Positions 6,431 through 14,518 of a stretch of DNA of 19,519 nt are shown here, one piece after another. The notes beneath the pieces were generated by a model. That model had not been told where the DNA came from. It ran no database searches and saw nothing but the letters and a program-made list of their open reading frames with translations. The position numbers and the translations under genes were made by a program. Each line of letters starts with the position of its first letter. Within the stretch, counting starts at the first letter, position 1. The stretch comes from Flavobacterium psychrophilum (GTDB lineage Bacteria > Bacteroidota > Bacteroidia > Flavobacteriales > Flavobacteriaceae): NCBI GenBank assembly GCA_945905915.1, contig CAMDQL010000028.1, positions 1-19,519 of the forward strand, written 5' to 3'.

Positions 6431-7102
6431 CTATTTTTTTCCCCCAACACAAACCACAATTTCCCCTTTTGCCGGTTTTTCTTCAAAGTGTTTTAAAACT
6501 TCTTCGGCAGTTCCACGAATAGTTTCTTCGTGCAATTTTGAAATTTCTCTGGAAACAGAAATGGGTCTATCCGCACCAAAATACTGAATAAATTCGGTTA
6601 ATGTTTTGTTTAATTTATGTGGAGAAACGTATAAAATCATAGTTCTGGTTTCTTCGGCTAAAACCAAATAACGCGTTTGTCTGCCTTTTTTATCGGGTAA
6701 AAAACCTTCGAAAACGAATTTATCATTCGGCAAACCACTATTTACCAAAGCGGGTACAAAAGCTGTCGCTCCAGGTAAACAATCTACTTCAATTCCGTTT
6801 TCTACACAAGCGCGTGTTAATAAAAAACCAGGGTCGGAAATGGCTGGCGTTCCCGCATCGGAAATTAAAGCAATCGTTTCGCCCCCTTTTATTCGAGCAA
6901 TTACATTTTCTACCGTTTTGTGTTCGTTATGCATATGGTGACTGTGCATGTGCGTAGTAATTTCAAAATGCTTTAGTAATTTTCCGCTAGTACGAGTGTC
7001 TTCGGCTAAAATTAAATCGGCTTCTTTTAGCACACGAATGGCACGAAACGTCATGTCATCTAAATTGCCAATTGGCGTAGGAACTATATATAATTTACTC
7101 AT
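6431..7102 (-). CDS. rsmI: 16S rRNA (cytidine-1402-2'-O)-methyltransferase RsmI
   Basis: Tetrapyrrole-methylase-fold protein of 223 aa. Signature blocks are PTPIGNLDDMTFRA (8-21), ADLILAEDTRTSGKLLKHF (28-46), ALISDAGTPAISDPG (78-92) and LPGATAFVPALVNSGLP (109-125). RsmI uses S-adenosylmethionine to 2'-O-methylate C1402 in the ribosomal P-site decoding region, as a partner of RsmH. The E. coli protein is about 60 residues longer; this one ends after VVCVGGKK, a short form common in Bacteroidota, so I do not read it as truncated. The ATG at 7102 is the natural start because the first motif begins at residue 8. It is the first of three or four same-strand genes reaching to 2856; the upstream acidic protein gene ends 77 nt before it. 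Confidence 0.95.
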   Translation of the reverse strand: MSKLYIVPTPIGNLDDMTFRAIRVLKEADLILAEDTRTSGKLLKHFEITTHMHSHHMHNEHKTVENVIARIKGGETIALISDAGTPAISDPGFLLTRACVENGIEVDCLPGATAFVPALVNSGLPNDKFVFEGFLPDKKGRQTRYLVLAEETRTMILYVSPHKLNKTLTEFIQYFGADRPISVSREISKLHEETIRGTAEEVLKHFEEKPAKGEIVVCVGGKK

Positions 7103-7179
7103 TTAAAACAATTTAAAACACGAATTTCACGAATTAGCACAAATTATTTATCGTGTTAATTTGTCTAATCTGTGTTCAT
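7103..7179. repeat. Cacgaatt-type self-complementary tract upstream of rsmI
   Basis: The 77-nt gap between the acidic protein gene and rsmI is built from variants of CACGAATT and its complement. AACACGA (7118-7124) pairs perfectly with TCGTGTT further right (7151-7157), and TTAGCACAAATTA is nearly complementary to TTAATTTGTCTAA. Similar CACGAATT tracts are, from memory, common between genes in Flavobacterium. They can form a hairpin in RNA from either strand. Confidence 0.5.
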
Positions 7180-8070
7180 TTATTTAAATTTATTTTCTAC
7201 AATTTCTATGAAACGCGCTTCATATTCTTCGTTTCCTTGCCAATTATTATAATCGGGTTTTACAAAATCATGAATAAAACTTTCAGCTTCTTCAAAATTA
7301 TCAAAGGTATTTAATTGAGAAAGTACTCTATTGAAATCTTCGGCATTACCTCCAAATAATTTTTTTTCAAAAGCAATACGATCATTTAACCCAATGTTGA
7401 TGCCTTTACTTAATTTATCATTTAAAGACGTTGTTTTGTCCTCTTTTTGTTTCTTTTCAGATGGTTTTTCAACTTTATCTTCAACAATTGAAGTTGGCTC
7501 AATTTCGGAACCAATTTCAGGCGATACAGCTTCAAAAGTAGCTTCATTTGCCTGTTCTACAGCAACCGGAACATCATCTACCTTTACAAAATCAAGTTCT
7601 TGATAATCGTGAACTAACATGTCTTCAAACGAAATTTGCTTGGCAACTGTTTCTTTTTGTTTGGAAATAGGGTTTGGTGTTTCTTCTAGCTTTTGTTCTG
7701 TTGCAATTGTTTCTTCTTCGTCCTCAATATCTTCTTCAATCAATTCAGTAACCATTATTTTTTCTTCAATAATTGGATCAGAAATTGTTTCTTCTACAAT
7801 AGGAGTTGTCGCTTGTATATTGGCTTCTGTTTCTTCTTGAATTGGAGTTGAAAAAATTTCAGTAGGTTTTCCTTCCAACATTTCTTCAAAAACAGCTTCA
7901 GGAATTTCGTTTTTTACTAATTCGAAATTTTCTTCATAAAAGCGTAAAATCGTCAATTGATCATACAAATTTTTTGCTTCTTGTTGCAATTGAAGGGTAT
8001 CAGAATGATTTTTTAACTTTAGAATTCGGTGCGCAATACTGATTAATTCAGCGGAAATTCTTTTCTTCAT
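7180..8070 (-). CDS. Conserved acidic protein of unknown function
   Basis: 296 aa, no signal peptide and no membrane segment, so probably cytoplasmic. Three parts are visible. Residues 1-70 are a basic-to-mixed helical region (KKRISAELISIAHRILKLK). About 71-212 are a low-complexity, very acidic stretch rich in Glu, Thr, Ile and Val that is probably disordered. About 213-296 are a compact C-terminal region with LNDKLSKGINIGLNDRIAF, KLFGG, DFNRVLSQLNTFDNFEEA and KPDYNNW. The conserved-looking ends joined by an acidic linker match a hypothetical protein that I recall next to tdk in other Flavobacteriia, but I know no function. It diverges from tdk across 102 nt. The start is the ATG at 8070. The helical ends suggest a protein-interaction role; that is inference only. 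Confidence 0.85.
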   Translation of the reverse strand: MKKRISAELISIAHRILKLKNHSDTLQLQQEAKNLYDQLTILRFYEENFELVKNEIPEAVFEEMLEGKPTEIFSTPIQEETEANIQATTPIVEETISDPIIEEKIMVTELIEEDIEDEEETIATEQKLEETPNPISKQKETVAKQISFEDMLVHDYQELDFVKVDDVPVAVEQANEATFEAVSPEIGSEIEPTSIVEDKVEKPSEKKQKEDKTTSLNDKLSKGINIGLNDRIAFEKKLFGGNAEDFNRVLSQLNTFDNFEEAESFIHDFVKPDYNNWQGNEEYEARFIEIVENKFK

Positions 8071-8111
8071 AACTTTATTAGATGGAATTGAATATATCGA
8101 TACTTTTTTAA

Positions 8112-8119
8112 TATTTTTG
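8112..8119 (+). promoter_or_regulatory. tdk: -7 promoter box for tdk-murF/alr
   Basis: TATTTTTG matches TAnnTTTG; an ATTG at 8087-8090, 21 nt upstream, can serve as the -33 element. Transcription from it would begin near 8125, downstream of the TTG at 8122 and upstream of the ATG at 8173, which supports the ATG as the tdk start. Confidence 0.5.
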
Positions 8120-8172
8120 TTTTGCTTACAAATGTAGCAGAAAATAATTTTTTAACGTACGAAAGATACAAA

Positions 8173-8805
8173 ATGTTTCTCGAAAATACAGTAAATCAAC
8201 AAGAACAATTTGGTTGGATAGAAGTAATTTGTGGTTCTATGTTTTCTGGTAAAACAGAAGAGTTGATTCGCAGATTAAAACGCGCTCAGTTTGCCAAACA
8301 AAAAGTGGAAATCTTTAAACCGGCTGTAGACACTCGTTATGACAATGAAATGGTAGTGTCGCACAACAAAAATGAGATACGCTCTACTCCTGTTCCTGTG
8401 GCCGAAAATATTCGGATTTTAGCACAAGGTTGCGATGTTGTAGGTATTGACGAAGCTCAGTTTTTTGATGAAGAAATTGTGGCGGTTTGTAATGATTTAG
8501 CCAATTCGGGCATTCGAGTAATCGTTGCCGGATTAGATATGGATTTTAAAGGAAACCCATTCGGACCGATGCCAGCGCTTATGGCAACAGCCGAATACGT
8601 TACAAAAGTACACGCTGTTTGTACCAGAACTGGAAATTTAGCACATTACAGCTTTAGAAAGTCTGATGACAAAAGACTCGTTATGCTTGGCGAAACTGAA
8701 GAATACGAACCTTTGAGCCGTGCCGCTTATTTTAAAGCCATAAGAGAAAACATGGAAGTAAAAGATGTTGAAATTATAAACAAGCAAAAAGAAGATAATC
8801 AATAA
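8173..8805 (+). CDS. tdk: Thymidine kinase
   Basis: Type II thymidine kinase, 210 aa from the ATG at 8173. The P-loop is GSMFSGKT (21-28), the Walker B-like block is DEAQFF (93-98), and GLDMDFKGNPFGPMP (120-134) and EEYEPLSRAAYF (176-187) are typical. It phosphorylates thymidine to dTMP with ATP in pyrimidine salvage. The frame is open upstream to a TTG at 8122, but that codon lies only 2 nt after a promoter box; starting at 8173 gives the N-terminus expected for flavobacterial Tdk. The usual four zinc cysteines of the lasso domain are mostly missing: only C150 of the first CxxC is present, and the last pair is replaced by SRAAY. This seems normal for the lineage. murF-alr begins 1 nt after the stop, so the two are probably cotranscribed and coupled. 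Confidence 0.95.
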   Translation: MFLENTVNQQEQFGWIEVICGSMFSGKTEELIRRLKRAQFAKQKVEIFKPAVDTRYDNEMVVSHNKNEIRSTPVPVAENIRILAQGCDVVGIDEAQFFDEEIVAVCNDLANSGIRVIVAGLDMDFKGNPFGPMPALMATAEYVTKVHAVCTRTGNLAHYSFRKSDDKRLVMLGETEEYEPLSRAAYFKAIRENMEVKDVEIINKQKEDNQ

Positions 8806-8806
8806 T

Positions 8807-11251
8807 TTGAATCTCAATATCAACCATATTATTTCGTTTTGCAAAGGCGTTTTTCGCGGAAATTCGACTGAATTTACCGTAAGTCATATTTCGATTGATA
8901 GCCGTTCGTTGCAAAATGGAAATAACACCTTGTTTTTTGCTATAAAAGGACAAAATCATGATGCACATTTGTATTTGGAAGAGTTGATTGCAAAAGGTGT
9001 TCGTTATTTTGTGGTCGAATCTATTCCGGAACATTTATCCGAAAAAGCAAATTTCATTATCGTTGAAAATTCGTTGAAAGCATTACAACAAACTGCGATT
9101 GGTTATCGAAAACAATTTGATTTTCCGTTTGTGGGAATAACGGGAAGTAACGGAAAAACGATCGTGAAAGAATGGTTGAATTTCTTGTTGAGTCCGAATC
9201 ATTTGATTGTTCGAAATCCGAAAAGTTATAATTCACAAGTGGGTGTTGCTTTATCTATATTAGGAATAGAAGGTAATTATGATTTAGGCATTTTTGAGGC
9301 CGGAATTTCGCTGCCCAATGAAATGTTGCATTTAGAAAATATTATTCAACCTAAGTATGGTATTTTAACAACTATTGGTTCGGCACATGATGAAGGATTT
9401 CCAAATCGGGATGCTAAAATCAAAGAAAAAATTAAACTTTTCGAAAATTGTACGGATATTTTCTTGGAAAAGAATGCTGAAATTGAAACTTTACTTTCAG
9501 AAAATAGTAACAAACACACTTGGAGTTTTTCGGATGAAAATGCGCAACTTTTTGTTTCGAAGAAAAGTGAAAATGACAAAACCAAATTAACCTTTAAAAA
9601 CAAAGACAATTCCTTTAGTGTAAATATTCCGTTTACTGATGAAAATTCGATTGAAAATGTGATTACTTGCGTAAATTTCATGCTTTTTTTAGGCGAAGAA
9701 ATTGCCTTTATACAAAATCTAGTTGCCGAGTTATACCCAGTTGAATTAAGACTTCAAGCTAAAAAAGGCATCAATAATTGTATGGTAATTGATGATAGTT
9801 ATTCGGTCGATTATCCATCATTAAAAATTGCATTGGATTTCTTAGAACAGCAAAAATTACATAATAAAAAAACGATTATTTTATCGGATATTTTTTCAGA
9901 TGGAATAGTGATTGAAACACTTTATGATCAAGTAAAACAATTGCTTTCCAAAAATAAAATTGAGCGAATTATTACCATTGGCGAAACCATAGGAAAACAA
10001 CTTAACGATTTGCCTAATGTGATTTCGTTTGCTACAACTCAAGAATTTTTACAACAATTTAATCTTCAATCGTTTCAAAATGAAACTATTCTAGTTAAAG
10101 GTGCGCGCGGATTTAATTTTCATGAAATTGTGGTGGTGTTAGAAGAAAAAAATCACGAAACCATATTAGAAATCAATCTCGACGCGATTAGTCACAACTT
10201 GAATTTCTATAAATCCAAATTAAAACCAGAAACTAAAATTATGGTTATGGTTAAAGCGTTTGGTTATGGAAATGGTGGTTATGAAATTGCAAAATTGCTA
10301 GAACATCATAAAGTAGATTATTTAGGTGTGGCTTTTGCCGATGAAGGAATCGAATTGCGAAAAGCTGGAATTTCGACTCCAATTATGGTTTTAAATCCAG
10401 AAAATAGTAGTTTTAGAGCGATGATTGCTTATAATTTAGAACCCGAAATTTATTCGATTACAGGTTTACAAGACTTTTTAAAAATAGCACAAGAACAAAA
10501 TATCTCAAATTATCCGATTCATATTAAATTAGATACCGGAATGCATCGATTAGGATTTGAAGCGCATTTAATTTCCGAATTGTGTTCATTACTAAAAAAC
10601 AACAATTTTGTTAAGGTGAAAAGTGTGTTTTCGCATTTAGCGGCAAGTGATGATTTGCAATTTGATGATTTTACGCAACTGCAATTTCAACGATTTGATG
10701 CGATGTTTGAAGAAATAGAAAAAATAGTAGCTTCAAAACCAATTCGTCATATTTTAAATACTTCAGGGATTTTCAATTATGCCGATAAGCAAATGGGAAT
10801 GGTACGATTAGGGATTGGTTTATATGGCATTGGAAATTCGGAACAAGAATTACAAAGCTTGGAAAATGTAAGCACTTTAAAAACAATCATTTCACAAATT
10901 AGAGCCGTTTTACCCGAAGAAAGCATTGGTTATAGCCGAAAATTTCGAGTGTCAGAAAAAATAAAAGTGGCCACTATTCCTGTTGGCTATGCCGATGGCA
11001 TCAGAAGAGCTTGGGGTAATGAAAAAGGTTTTGTAACCATCAATAATCAAAAAGCAACTATTTTGGGTTCAATTTGTATGGACATGATGATGGTTGATGT
11101 TACTAAAATTAATTGCTCTGAAGGCGATGAAGTTATCGTTTTTGGTACAAATCCAAAAATTACTGAAATTGCAACTGCAACTGGAACTATTTCTTATGAA
11201 ATTTTAACGGGTATTTCACAACGAGTAAAACGAATTTTCTATAAAAATTAA
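8807..11251 (+). CDS. Bifunctional MurF (UDP-MurNAc-tripeptide:D-Ala-D-Ala ligase) / alanine racemase
   Basis: Natural fusion of 814 aa. The N-terminal half (~1-445) is a Mur ligase with ATP loop GITGSNGKT (110-118), the EAGIS block, TIGSAHDEGF and a following KEKIKLF that should carry the structural Lys. The C-terminal half (~450-814) is a PLP-dependent alanine racemase with VKAFGYGNG (PLP Lys K483), LDTGMHRLGF, GYSRKF (catalytic Tyr Y709), PVGYADG and GSICMDMMMVDV. It should make D-Ala and add D-Ala-D-Ala to UDP-MurNAc-tripeptide in the cytoplasm. The fusion is well known in Bacteroidota. The start is forced to be non-ATG: an in-frame TAA lies at 8777-8779 and the first in-frame ATG is near residue 175, so TTG at 8807, 1 nt after the tdk stop, is best. 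Both active sites look intact. Confidence 0.95.
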   Translation: MNLNINHIISFCKGVFRGNSTEFTVSHISIDSRSLQNGNNTLFFAIKGQNHDAHLYLEELIAKGVRYFVVESIPEHLSEKANFIIVENSLKALQQTAIGYRKQFDFPFVGITGSNGKTIVKEWLNFLLSPNHLIVRNPKSYNSQVGVALSILGIEGNYDLGIFEAGISLPNEMLHLENIIQPKYGILTTIGSAHDEGFPNRDAKIKEKIKLFENCTDIFLEKNAEIETLLSENSNKHTWSFSDENAQLFVSKKSENDKTKLTFKNKDNSFSVNIPFTDENSIENVITCVNFMLFLGEEIAFIQNLVAELYPVELRLQAKKGINNCMVIDDSYSVDYPSLKIALDFLEQQKLHNKKTIILSDIFSDGIVIETLYDQVKQLLSKNKIERIITIGETIGKQLNDLPNVISFATTQEFLQQFNLQSFQNETILVKGARGFNFHEIVVVLEEKNHETILEINLDAISHNLNFYKSKLKPETKIMVMVKAFGYGNGGYEIAKLLEHHKVDYLGVAFADEGIELRKAGISTPIMVLNPENSSFRAMIAYNLEPEIYSITGLQDFLKIAQEQNISNYPIHIKLDTGMHRLGFEAHLISELCSLLKNNNFVKVKSVFSHLAASDDLQFDDFTQLQFQRFDAMFEEIEKIVASKPIRHILNTSGIFNYADKQMGMVRLGIGLYGIGNSEQELQSLENVSTLKTIISQIRAVLPEESIGYSRKFRVSEKIKVATIPVGYADGIRRAWGNEKGFVTINNQKATILGSICMDMMMVDVTKINCSEGDEVIVFGTNPKITEIATATGTISYEILTGISQRVKRIFYKN

Positions 11252-11311
11252 ACGGCCATTTTATATTTTGTATCTTCGTAAAACTAAAAAATTAATCTAA
11301 AATCCCTAATT

Positions 11312-11701
11312 ATGTTAAAAGAATTCAAAGCTTTTGCCATGCGAGGCAATGTTGTAGATTTAGCCATTGGTGTTGTTATTGGCGCTGCTTTTGGAAAAAT
11401 TGTAAGTTCGTTCATTGAAGATGTTATTACTCCATTATTACTAAAACCTGCTTTAGAAGCTGCTAACCTATCAAAAATTGAAGAGTTAACTGCTTTTGGA
11501 GGTGTAAAATATGGAATGTTTATTTCGGCAGTAATTAATTTTGTTATTGTAGCCTTTGTGCTTTTTTTAATTATTAAAGGGATTAATGCTGCTAAGAAAA
11601 AAGAGGCTCCTGCGGCAGAAACTCCTGCTGGACCAACTCAAGAACAACTATTAGTTGAAATTAGAGATTTATTAAAAAAACAAAGCAAAAATATTTCTTA
11701 A
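11312..11701 (+). CDS. mscL: Large-conductance mechanosensitive channel MscL
   Basis: 129 aa, standard MscL length. The N-terminal amphipathic helix and TM1 read MLKEFKAFAMRGNVVDLAIG followed by VVIGAAFGKIVSSFIEDVITP (to about 42), the most conserved part of the family. A periplasmic loop follows (~43-65), then TM2 (~66-93, FISAVINFVIVAFVLFLIIKGI) and a charged cytoplasmic helix (LLVEIRDLLKK at 115-125). The homopentamer opens under membrane tension to release solutes on hypo-osmotic shock. The gap upstream has TATCTTCG at 11271-11278, one mismatch from TAnnTTTG, so a separate promoter from murF-alr is possible. ftsX follows after 126 nt. Confidence 0.97.
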   Translation: MLKEFKAFAMRGNVVDLAIGVVIGAAFGKIVSSFIEDVITPLLLKPALEAANLSKIEELTAFGGVKYGMFISAVINFVIVAFVLFLIIKGINAAKKKEAPAAETPAGPTQEQLLVEIRDLLKKQSKNIS

Positions 11702-11827
11702 TTGAAGTGTTTTTTTATTTGAAACTGCTTTAATTCTATTAAATCTCGGTTTCATAGTTAAAACTTTGTTGTTATTTACTCTGTAAACAAAATTTCTTTA
11801 CTATTTTTACGACTTAAATACAGTTTT

Positions 11828-12703
11828 ATGGCATCATCATTTGAAAATTACAACAAACGAAGATTAATTTCATCTTATTTTTCAGTCGCTTTAAGTATCT
11901 TTTTGGTATTATTTCTATTGGGAACTTTAGGATTATTTGTAATTAACTCAAAAAAAATATCAGATGATTTTAAAGAGAATATTCCGATGACGGTTTTCTT
12001 TAATAATGAAGCAAACGATAGTATTCTAAATTTATTTGATGTTGAATTGAAAAATGCAAAATTTATAAAAGATTATGCCTTTGTTCACAAAGACAGTGCT
12101 GCAAAAAACAATGTGGATATTGTAGGGAAAGACTTTATGGAATTTTTAGGATTTAATCCGCTTCAAAATTCTTTTGACATTCACTTAAAAGGTGATTATG
12201 TAAATGGAGAGAGCATCAAAAAAATTGAACGAACTTTTCGGAAAAATGAAATGGTTACCGAAATTATTTACGACAAACAGTTGGTTGATTTAGTAAATAA
12301 TAATGTAAAAGAAATAAGTTTTTGGATCTTGATTGTTAGTAGTGTTTTAACCGTTGTTGCTATGTTATTAATTAATAGTTCCTTGCGTCTTTCGGTATAT
12401 TCGCACCGTTTTACCATAAAAACCATGCAAATGGTGGGCGCCACAAAATCTTTTATTAGAAAACCATTCATTTGGACCAGTATTAAATTAGGATTGATAG
12501 GTTCAGCATTGGCAATTATCGGATTAATTGGGGTTGTCGTTTATGTTGATGGTTTATTTCCAAGTTTAGGCATTGCTAAAGATTATGTTTCCATAGGAAT
12601 TGTAGTATTTGGTGTGTTAATTATAGGAACAATCATTACTTCAATCAGCACCTATTTTGCCACTCAACGTTTTTTAAATTTAAAAACCGACGACCTTTAT
12701 TAG
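11828..12703 (+). CDS. ftsX: Cell division protein FtsX (permease-like)
   Basis: 291 aa with FtsX topology: a cytoplasmic N-terminus, TM1 at about 17-40, an extracytoplasmic domain of about 120 residues, then three TM segments near 165-185, 217-238 and 252-275. The KTMQMVGATKSFIRKPF block after the second TM is typical of FtsX. With the ATPase FtsE it forms an ABC-type complex that activates peptidoglycan hydrolases at the septum. FtsE is not in this window, which is usual when the pair is split, as in many Bacteroidota. The start is the ATG at 11828; a TATTTTTA at 11802-11809 is a one-mismatch -7 candidate. The next gene (DUF3098) starts 28 nt after the stop, so ftsX probably leads an operon with DUF3098, uppP and truB. 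Confidence 0.93.
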   Translation: MASSFENYNKRRLISSYFSVALSIFLVLFLLGTLGLFVINSKKISDDFKENIPMTVFFNNEANDSILNLFDVELKNAKFIKDYAFVHKDSAAKNNVDIVGKDFMEFLGFNPLQNSFDIHLKGDYVNGESIKKIERTFRKNEMVTEIIYDKQLVDLVNNNVKEISFWILIVSSVLTVVAMLLINSSLRLSVYSHRFTIKTMQMVGATKSFIRKPFIWTSIKLGLIGSALAIIGLIGVVVYVDGLFPSLGIAKDYVSIGIVVFGVLIIGTIITSISTYFATQRFLNLKTDDLY

Positions 12704-12731
12704 TGTTCAGTCAATTTAAAAAAATATAAAA

Positions 12732-12968
12732 ATGGAAAACAACAATAACCCTGAATTTCTTTTTGATAAAGTAAATTATAAAGTTCTTTTAATAGGATTA
12801 GCTGTTATTGCCCTTGGATTCATATTAATGAGTGGTGGTGGAAGCGAAGATCCAAATGTTTTTAATGAAGCCATTTTTAGTTTTAGACGCATTCGTTTAG
12901 CGCCTGCTGTTGTGCTACTTGGATTTGGAATTACAATTTATTCGATATTAAAAACCAAAAAAAAATAG
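12732..12968 (+). CDS. DUF3098 small membrane protein
   Basis: 78 aa with two hydrophobic helices (about 19-37, VLLIGLAVIALGFILMSGG, and 56-72, LAPAVVLLGFGITIYSI). The family-typical FSFRRIRLAP segment lies between them and a lysine-rich tail ends the protein. I recognise it as DUF3098, a Bacteroidota family commonly found between ftsX and uppP. Its function is unknown; conserved linkage suggests a link to division or undecaprenyl-phosphate recycling, which is inference. The start is the ATG at 12732 in an A-rich context; the stop is TAG at 12966-12968. Confidence 0.85.
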   Translation: MENNNNPEFLFDKVNYKVLLIGLAVIALGFILMSGGGSEDPNVFNEAIFSFRRIRLAPAVVLLGFGITIYSILKTKKK

Positions 12969-13034
12969 TTTTCGGTTTTCTGTCACAGTTTTCAGATGAA
13001 CTGCGACTGAGAACTGCGACTGAGAACTAAAAAA
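12967..13034. repeat. Actgcgactgagaact tandem/palindromic tract before uppP
   Basis: The gap between DUF3098 and uppP contains GAACTGCGACTGA twice in tandem, 14 nt apart (about 12999-13028). It begins with AGTTTTC (12967-12973, overlapping the TAG stop), which can pair (one G-U) with GAGAACT (13022-13028). The tract runs from stop codon to the A-run directly before the uppP ATG. It is another example of the word-like intergenic tracts here. Confidence 0.6.
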
Positions 13035-13820
13035 ATGAATACACTTCAAGCTATTATCCTTGCCATTATTGAAGGAATAACCGAATTTCTTCCTGTTTCT
13101 TCAACAGGCCATATGATTATTGCGTCTTCTTTTTTTGGTATTGCTCAAGACGATTTTACAAAACTTTTTACGATAGTAATTCAATTAGGGACCATACTTT
13201 CGGTAATTGTCTTGTATTTTAAACGTTTTTTTCAAACGCTTGATTTTTATTTCAAATTATTTGTTGCCTTTGTCCCTGCAGTAATTTTTGGATTATTATT
13301 GGGTGATTTTATTGATGGATTATTAGAAAATCCTATAACCGTTGCTATTTCATTAATTATTGGTGGATTTTTATTACTAAAAGTAGACCAATGGTTTAGC
13401 GATGCTGAAGGAACCGAAATTTCGTATTTAACCGCTTTTAAAATTGGTTTGTTCCAATGCTTAGCGATGATTCCAGGTGTTTCAAGAAGTGGCGCTAGTA
13501 TTGTGGGCGGAATGACCCAAAAATTATCAAGAACTACGGCAGCCGAATTTTCATTTTTCTTAGCAATTCCTACTATGTTAGGCGCTACTTTGAAAAAATC
13601 ATACGATTATTATAAAGCTGGTTTTGTACTTTCTGATGAACAAACTAATTTATTAATTATTGGAAATGTAGTAGGATTTATTGTAGCCTTAATCGCTATC
13701 AAATCATTTATTGGGTTTTTGACTAAACACGGATTTAAAATCTTTGGTTATTATCGAATAATCGCCGGAATTGCTATTTTATTAATTCATTTCTTCGTAC
13801 AAAAACTTACTGTAATCTAA
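13035..13820 (+). CDS. uppP: Undecaprenyl-diphosphatase UppP (BacA family)
   Basis: Integral membrane phosphatase of 261 aa. The two catalytic regions are [15 protein letters not shown] (13-27) and PGVSRSGAS (147-155), both intact, including the Glu, Ser, His and Arg residues known from BacA. It dephosphorylates undecaprenyl pyrophosphate to the monophosphate carrier used for peptidoglycan and surface polysaccharide export, and gives low-level bacitracin resistance. The segments between the motifs and the C-terminal third are strongly hydrophobic, consistent with about eight TM helices. Its stop overlaps the truB start in TAATG, so the two are translationally coupled. A palindromic tract separates it from DUF3098. 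Confidence 0.97.
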   Translation: MNTLQAIILAIIEGITEFLPVSSTGHMIIASSFFGIAQDDFTKLFTIVIQLGTILSVIVLYFKRFFQTLDFYFKLFVAFVPAVIFGLLLGDFIDGLLENPITVAISLIIGGFLLLKVDQWFSDAEGTEISYLTAFKIGLFQCLAMIPGVSRSGASIVGGMTQKLSRTTAAEFSFFLAIPTMLGATLKKSYDYYKAGFVLSDEQTNLLIIGNVVGFIVALIAIKSFIGFLTKHGFKIFGYYRIIAGIAILLIHFFVQKLTVI

Positions 13821-14518
13821 TGAGCGTCGAAGAAATTTTAGACGGCAAAGTGCTGTTAATAGACAAACCTTTAACATGGTCATCTTTTCAAGCGGTGAAT
13901 AAATTGAAGCACATTTTAAAACGAAAATACGATTTACCAAAGAAATTTAAAATAGGTCACGCCGGAACTTTAGATCCATTAGCAACCGGTTTGTTGATTA
14001 TTTGCACCGGAAAATTCACTAAAAAAATTACCGAAATTCAAGCTCAAATTAAAGAATATACCGGAACTATTGTTTTAGGCGCTACTACTCCATCTTACGA
14101 TTTAGAAACCGAAGTAGATGCTACTTTTCCAACTGCTCATATTACGGAAGCACTTATTTTAGAAACTACCCATAAATTTCTGGGTGAAATTGACCAAAAA
14201 CCGCCTGTTTTTTCTGCCATTAAAAAGGATGGAAAACGATTGTATGAACATGCTCGTGCAGGTGAGGAAGTCGAAATTCAATCGAGAAAAACCACTATTT
14301 ACGAATTTGAAATCACCAGAATTCAGTTGCCAGAAGTAGACTTTAGAGTACAATGCAGCAAAGGAACTTATATTCGTTCTTTGGCTTATGATTTTGGATT
14401 AGAACTTCAATCTGGCGGCTATTTATCGGCGCTTCGACGAACAAAAATTGGTAATTATTCAGTTGAAAATGCTATTTTGCCTGATGATTTTGAGCAAACA
14501 CTTCCCAATGAAAAATAA
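13820..14518 (+). CDS. truB: tRNA pseudouridine(55) synthase TruB
   Basis: 232 aa, the short bacterial TruB form without a long C-terminal PUA extension. The catalytic block is GHAGTLDPLATG (46-57) with the nucleophilic Asp D52; LLIDKPLTWSSF (12-23), KPPVFSAIKKDGKRLYEHAR and CSKGTYIRSLAYDFG are also typical. It isomerises U55 to pseudouridine in the T-loop of tRNAs and acts as a tRNA chaperone. The ATG at 13820 shares its A with the uppP stop (TAATG). The next gene begins 11 nt before the truB stop, in another frame, so uppP-truB-hydrolase look like one tightly coupled unit. Confidence 0.96.
   Translation: MSVEEILDGKVLLIDKPLTWSSFQAVNKLKHILKRKYDLPKKFKIGHAGTLDPLATGLLIICTGKFTKKITEIQAQIKEYTGTIVLGATTPSYDLETEVDATFPTAHITEALILETTHKFLGEIDQKPPVFSAIKKDGKRLYEHARAGEEVEIQSRKTTIYEFEITRIQLPEVDFRVQCSKGTYIRSLAYDFGLELQSGGYLSALRRTKIGNYSVENAILPDDFEQTLPNEK

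Noticed and set aside
6431..7102. rsmI as a truncated pseudogene because it is shorter than the E. coli protein
   Set aside because: All catalytic and SAM-binding blocks are present and the short form is usual in this phylum.
7331..7840. Serine-rich plus-strand open frames opposite the acidic protein
   Set aside because: Their Ser/Val/Ile runs are the reverse reading of the Glu/Thr-rich codons of the acidic linker, not an independent gene.
8122..8172. TTG start 17 codons upstream of the tdk ATG
   Set aside because: The TTG lies 2 nt after a TAnnTTTG promoter box, so it would be at or before the transcription start; the ATG at 8173 gives the expected N-terminus.
8807..11251. MurF-Alr junction as an assembly error or lost stop codon
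   Set aside because: The same fusion is established across Bacteroidota, the frame is continuous, and both catalytic sites are intact.
14448..14507. Upstream extension of the secreted hydrolase to an ATG at 14448
   Set aside because: It would overlap truB by 71 nt and bury the clear signal peptide that begins at 14508 behind 20 non-signal residues.
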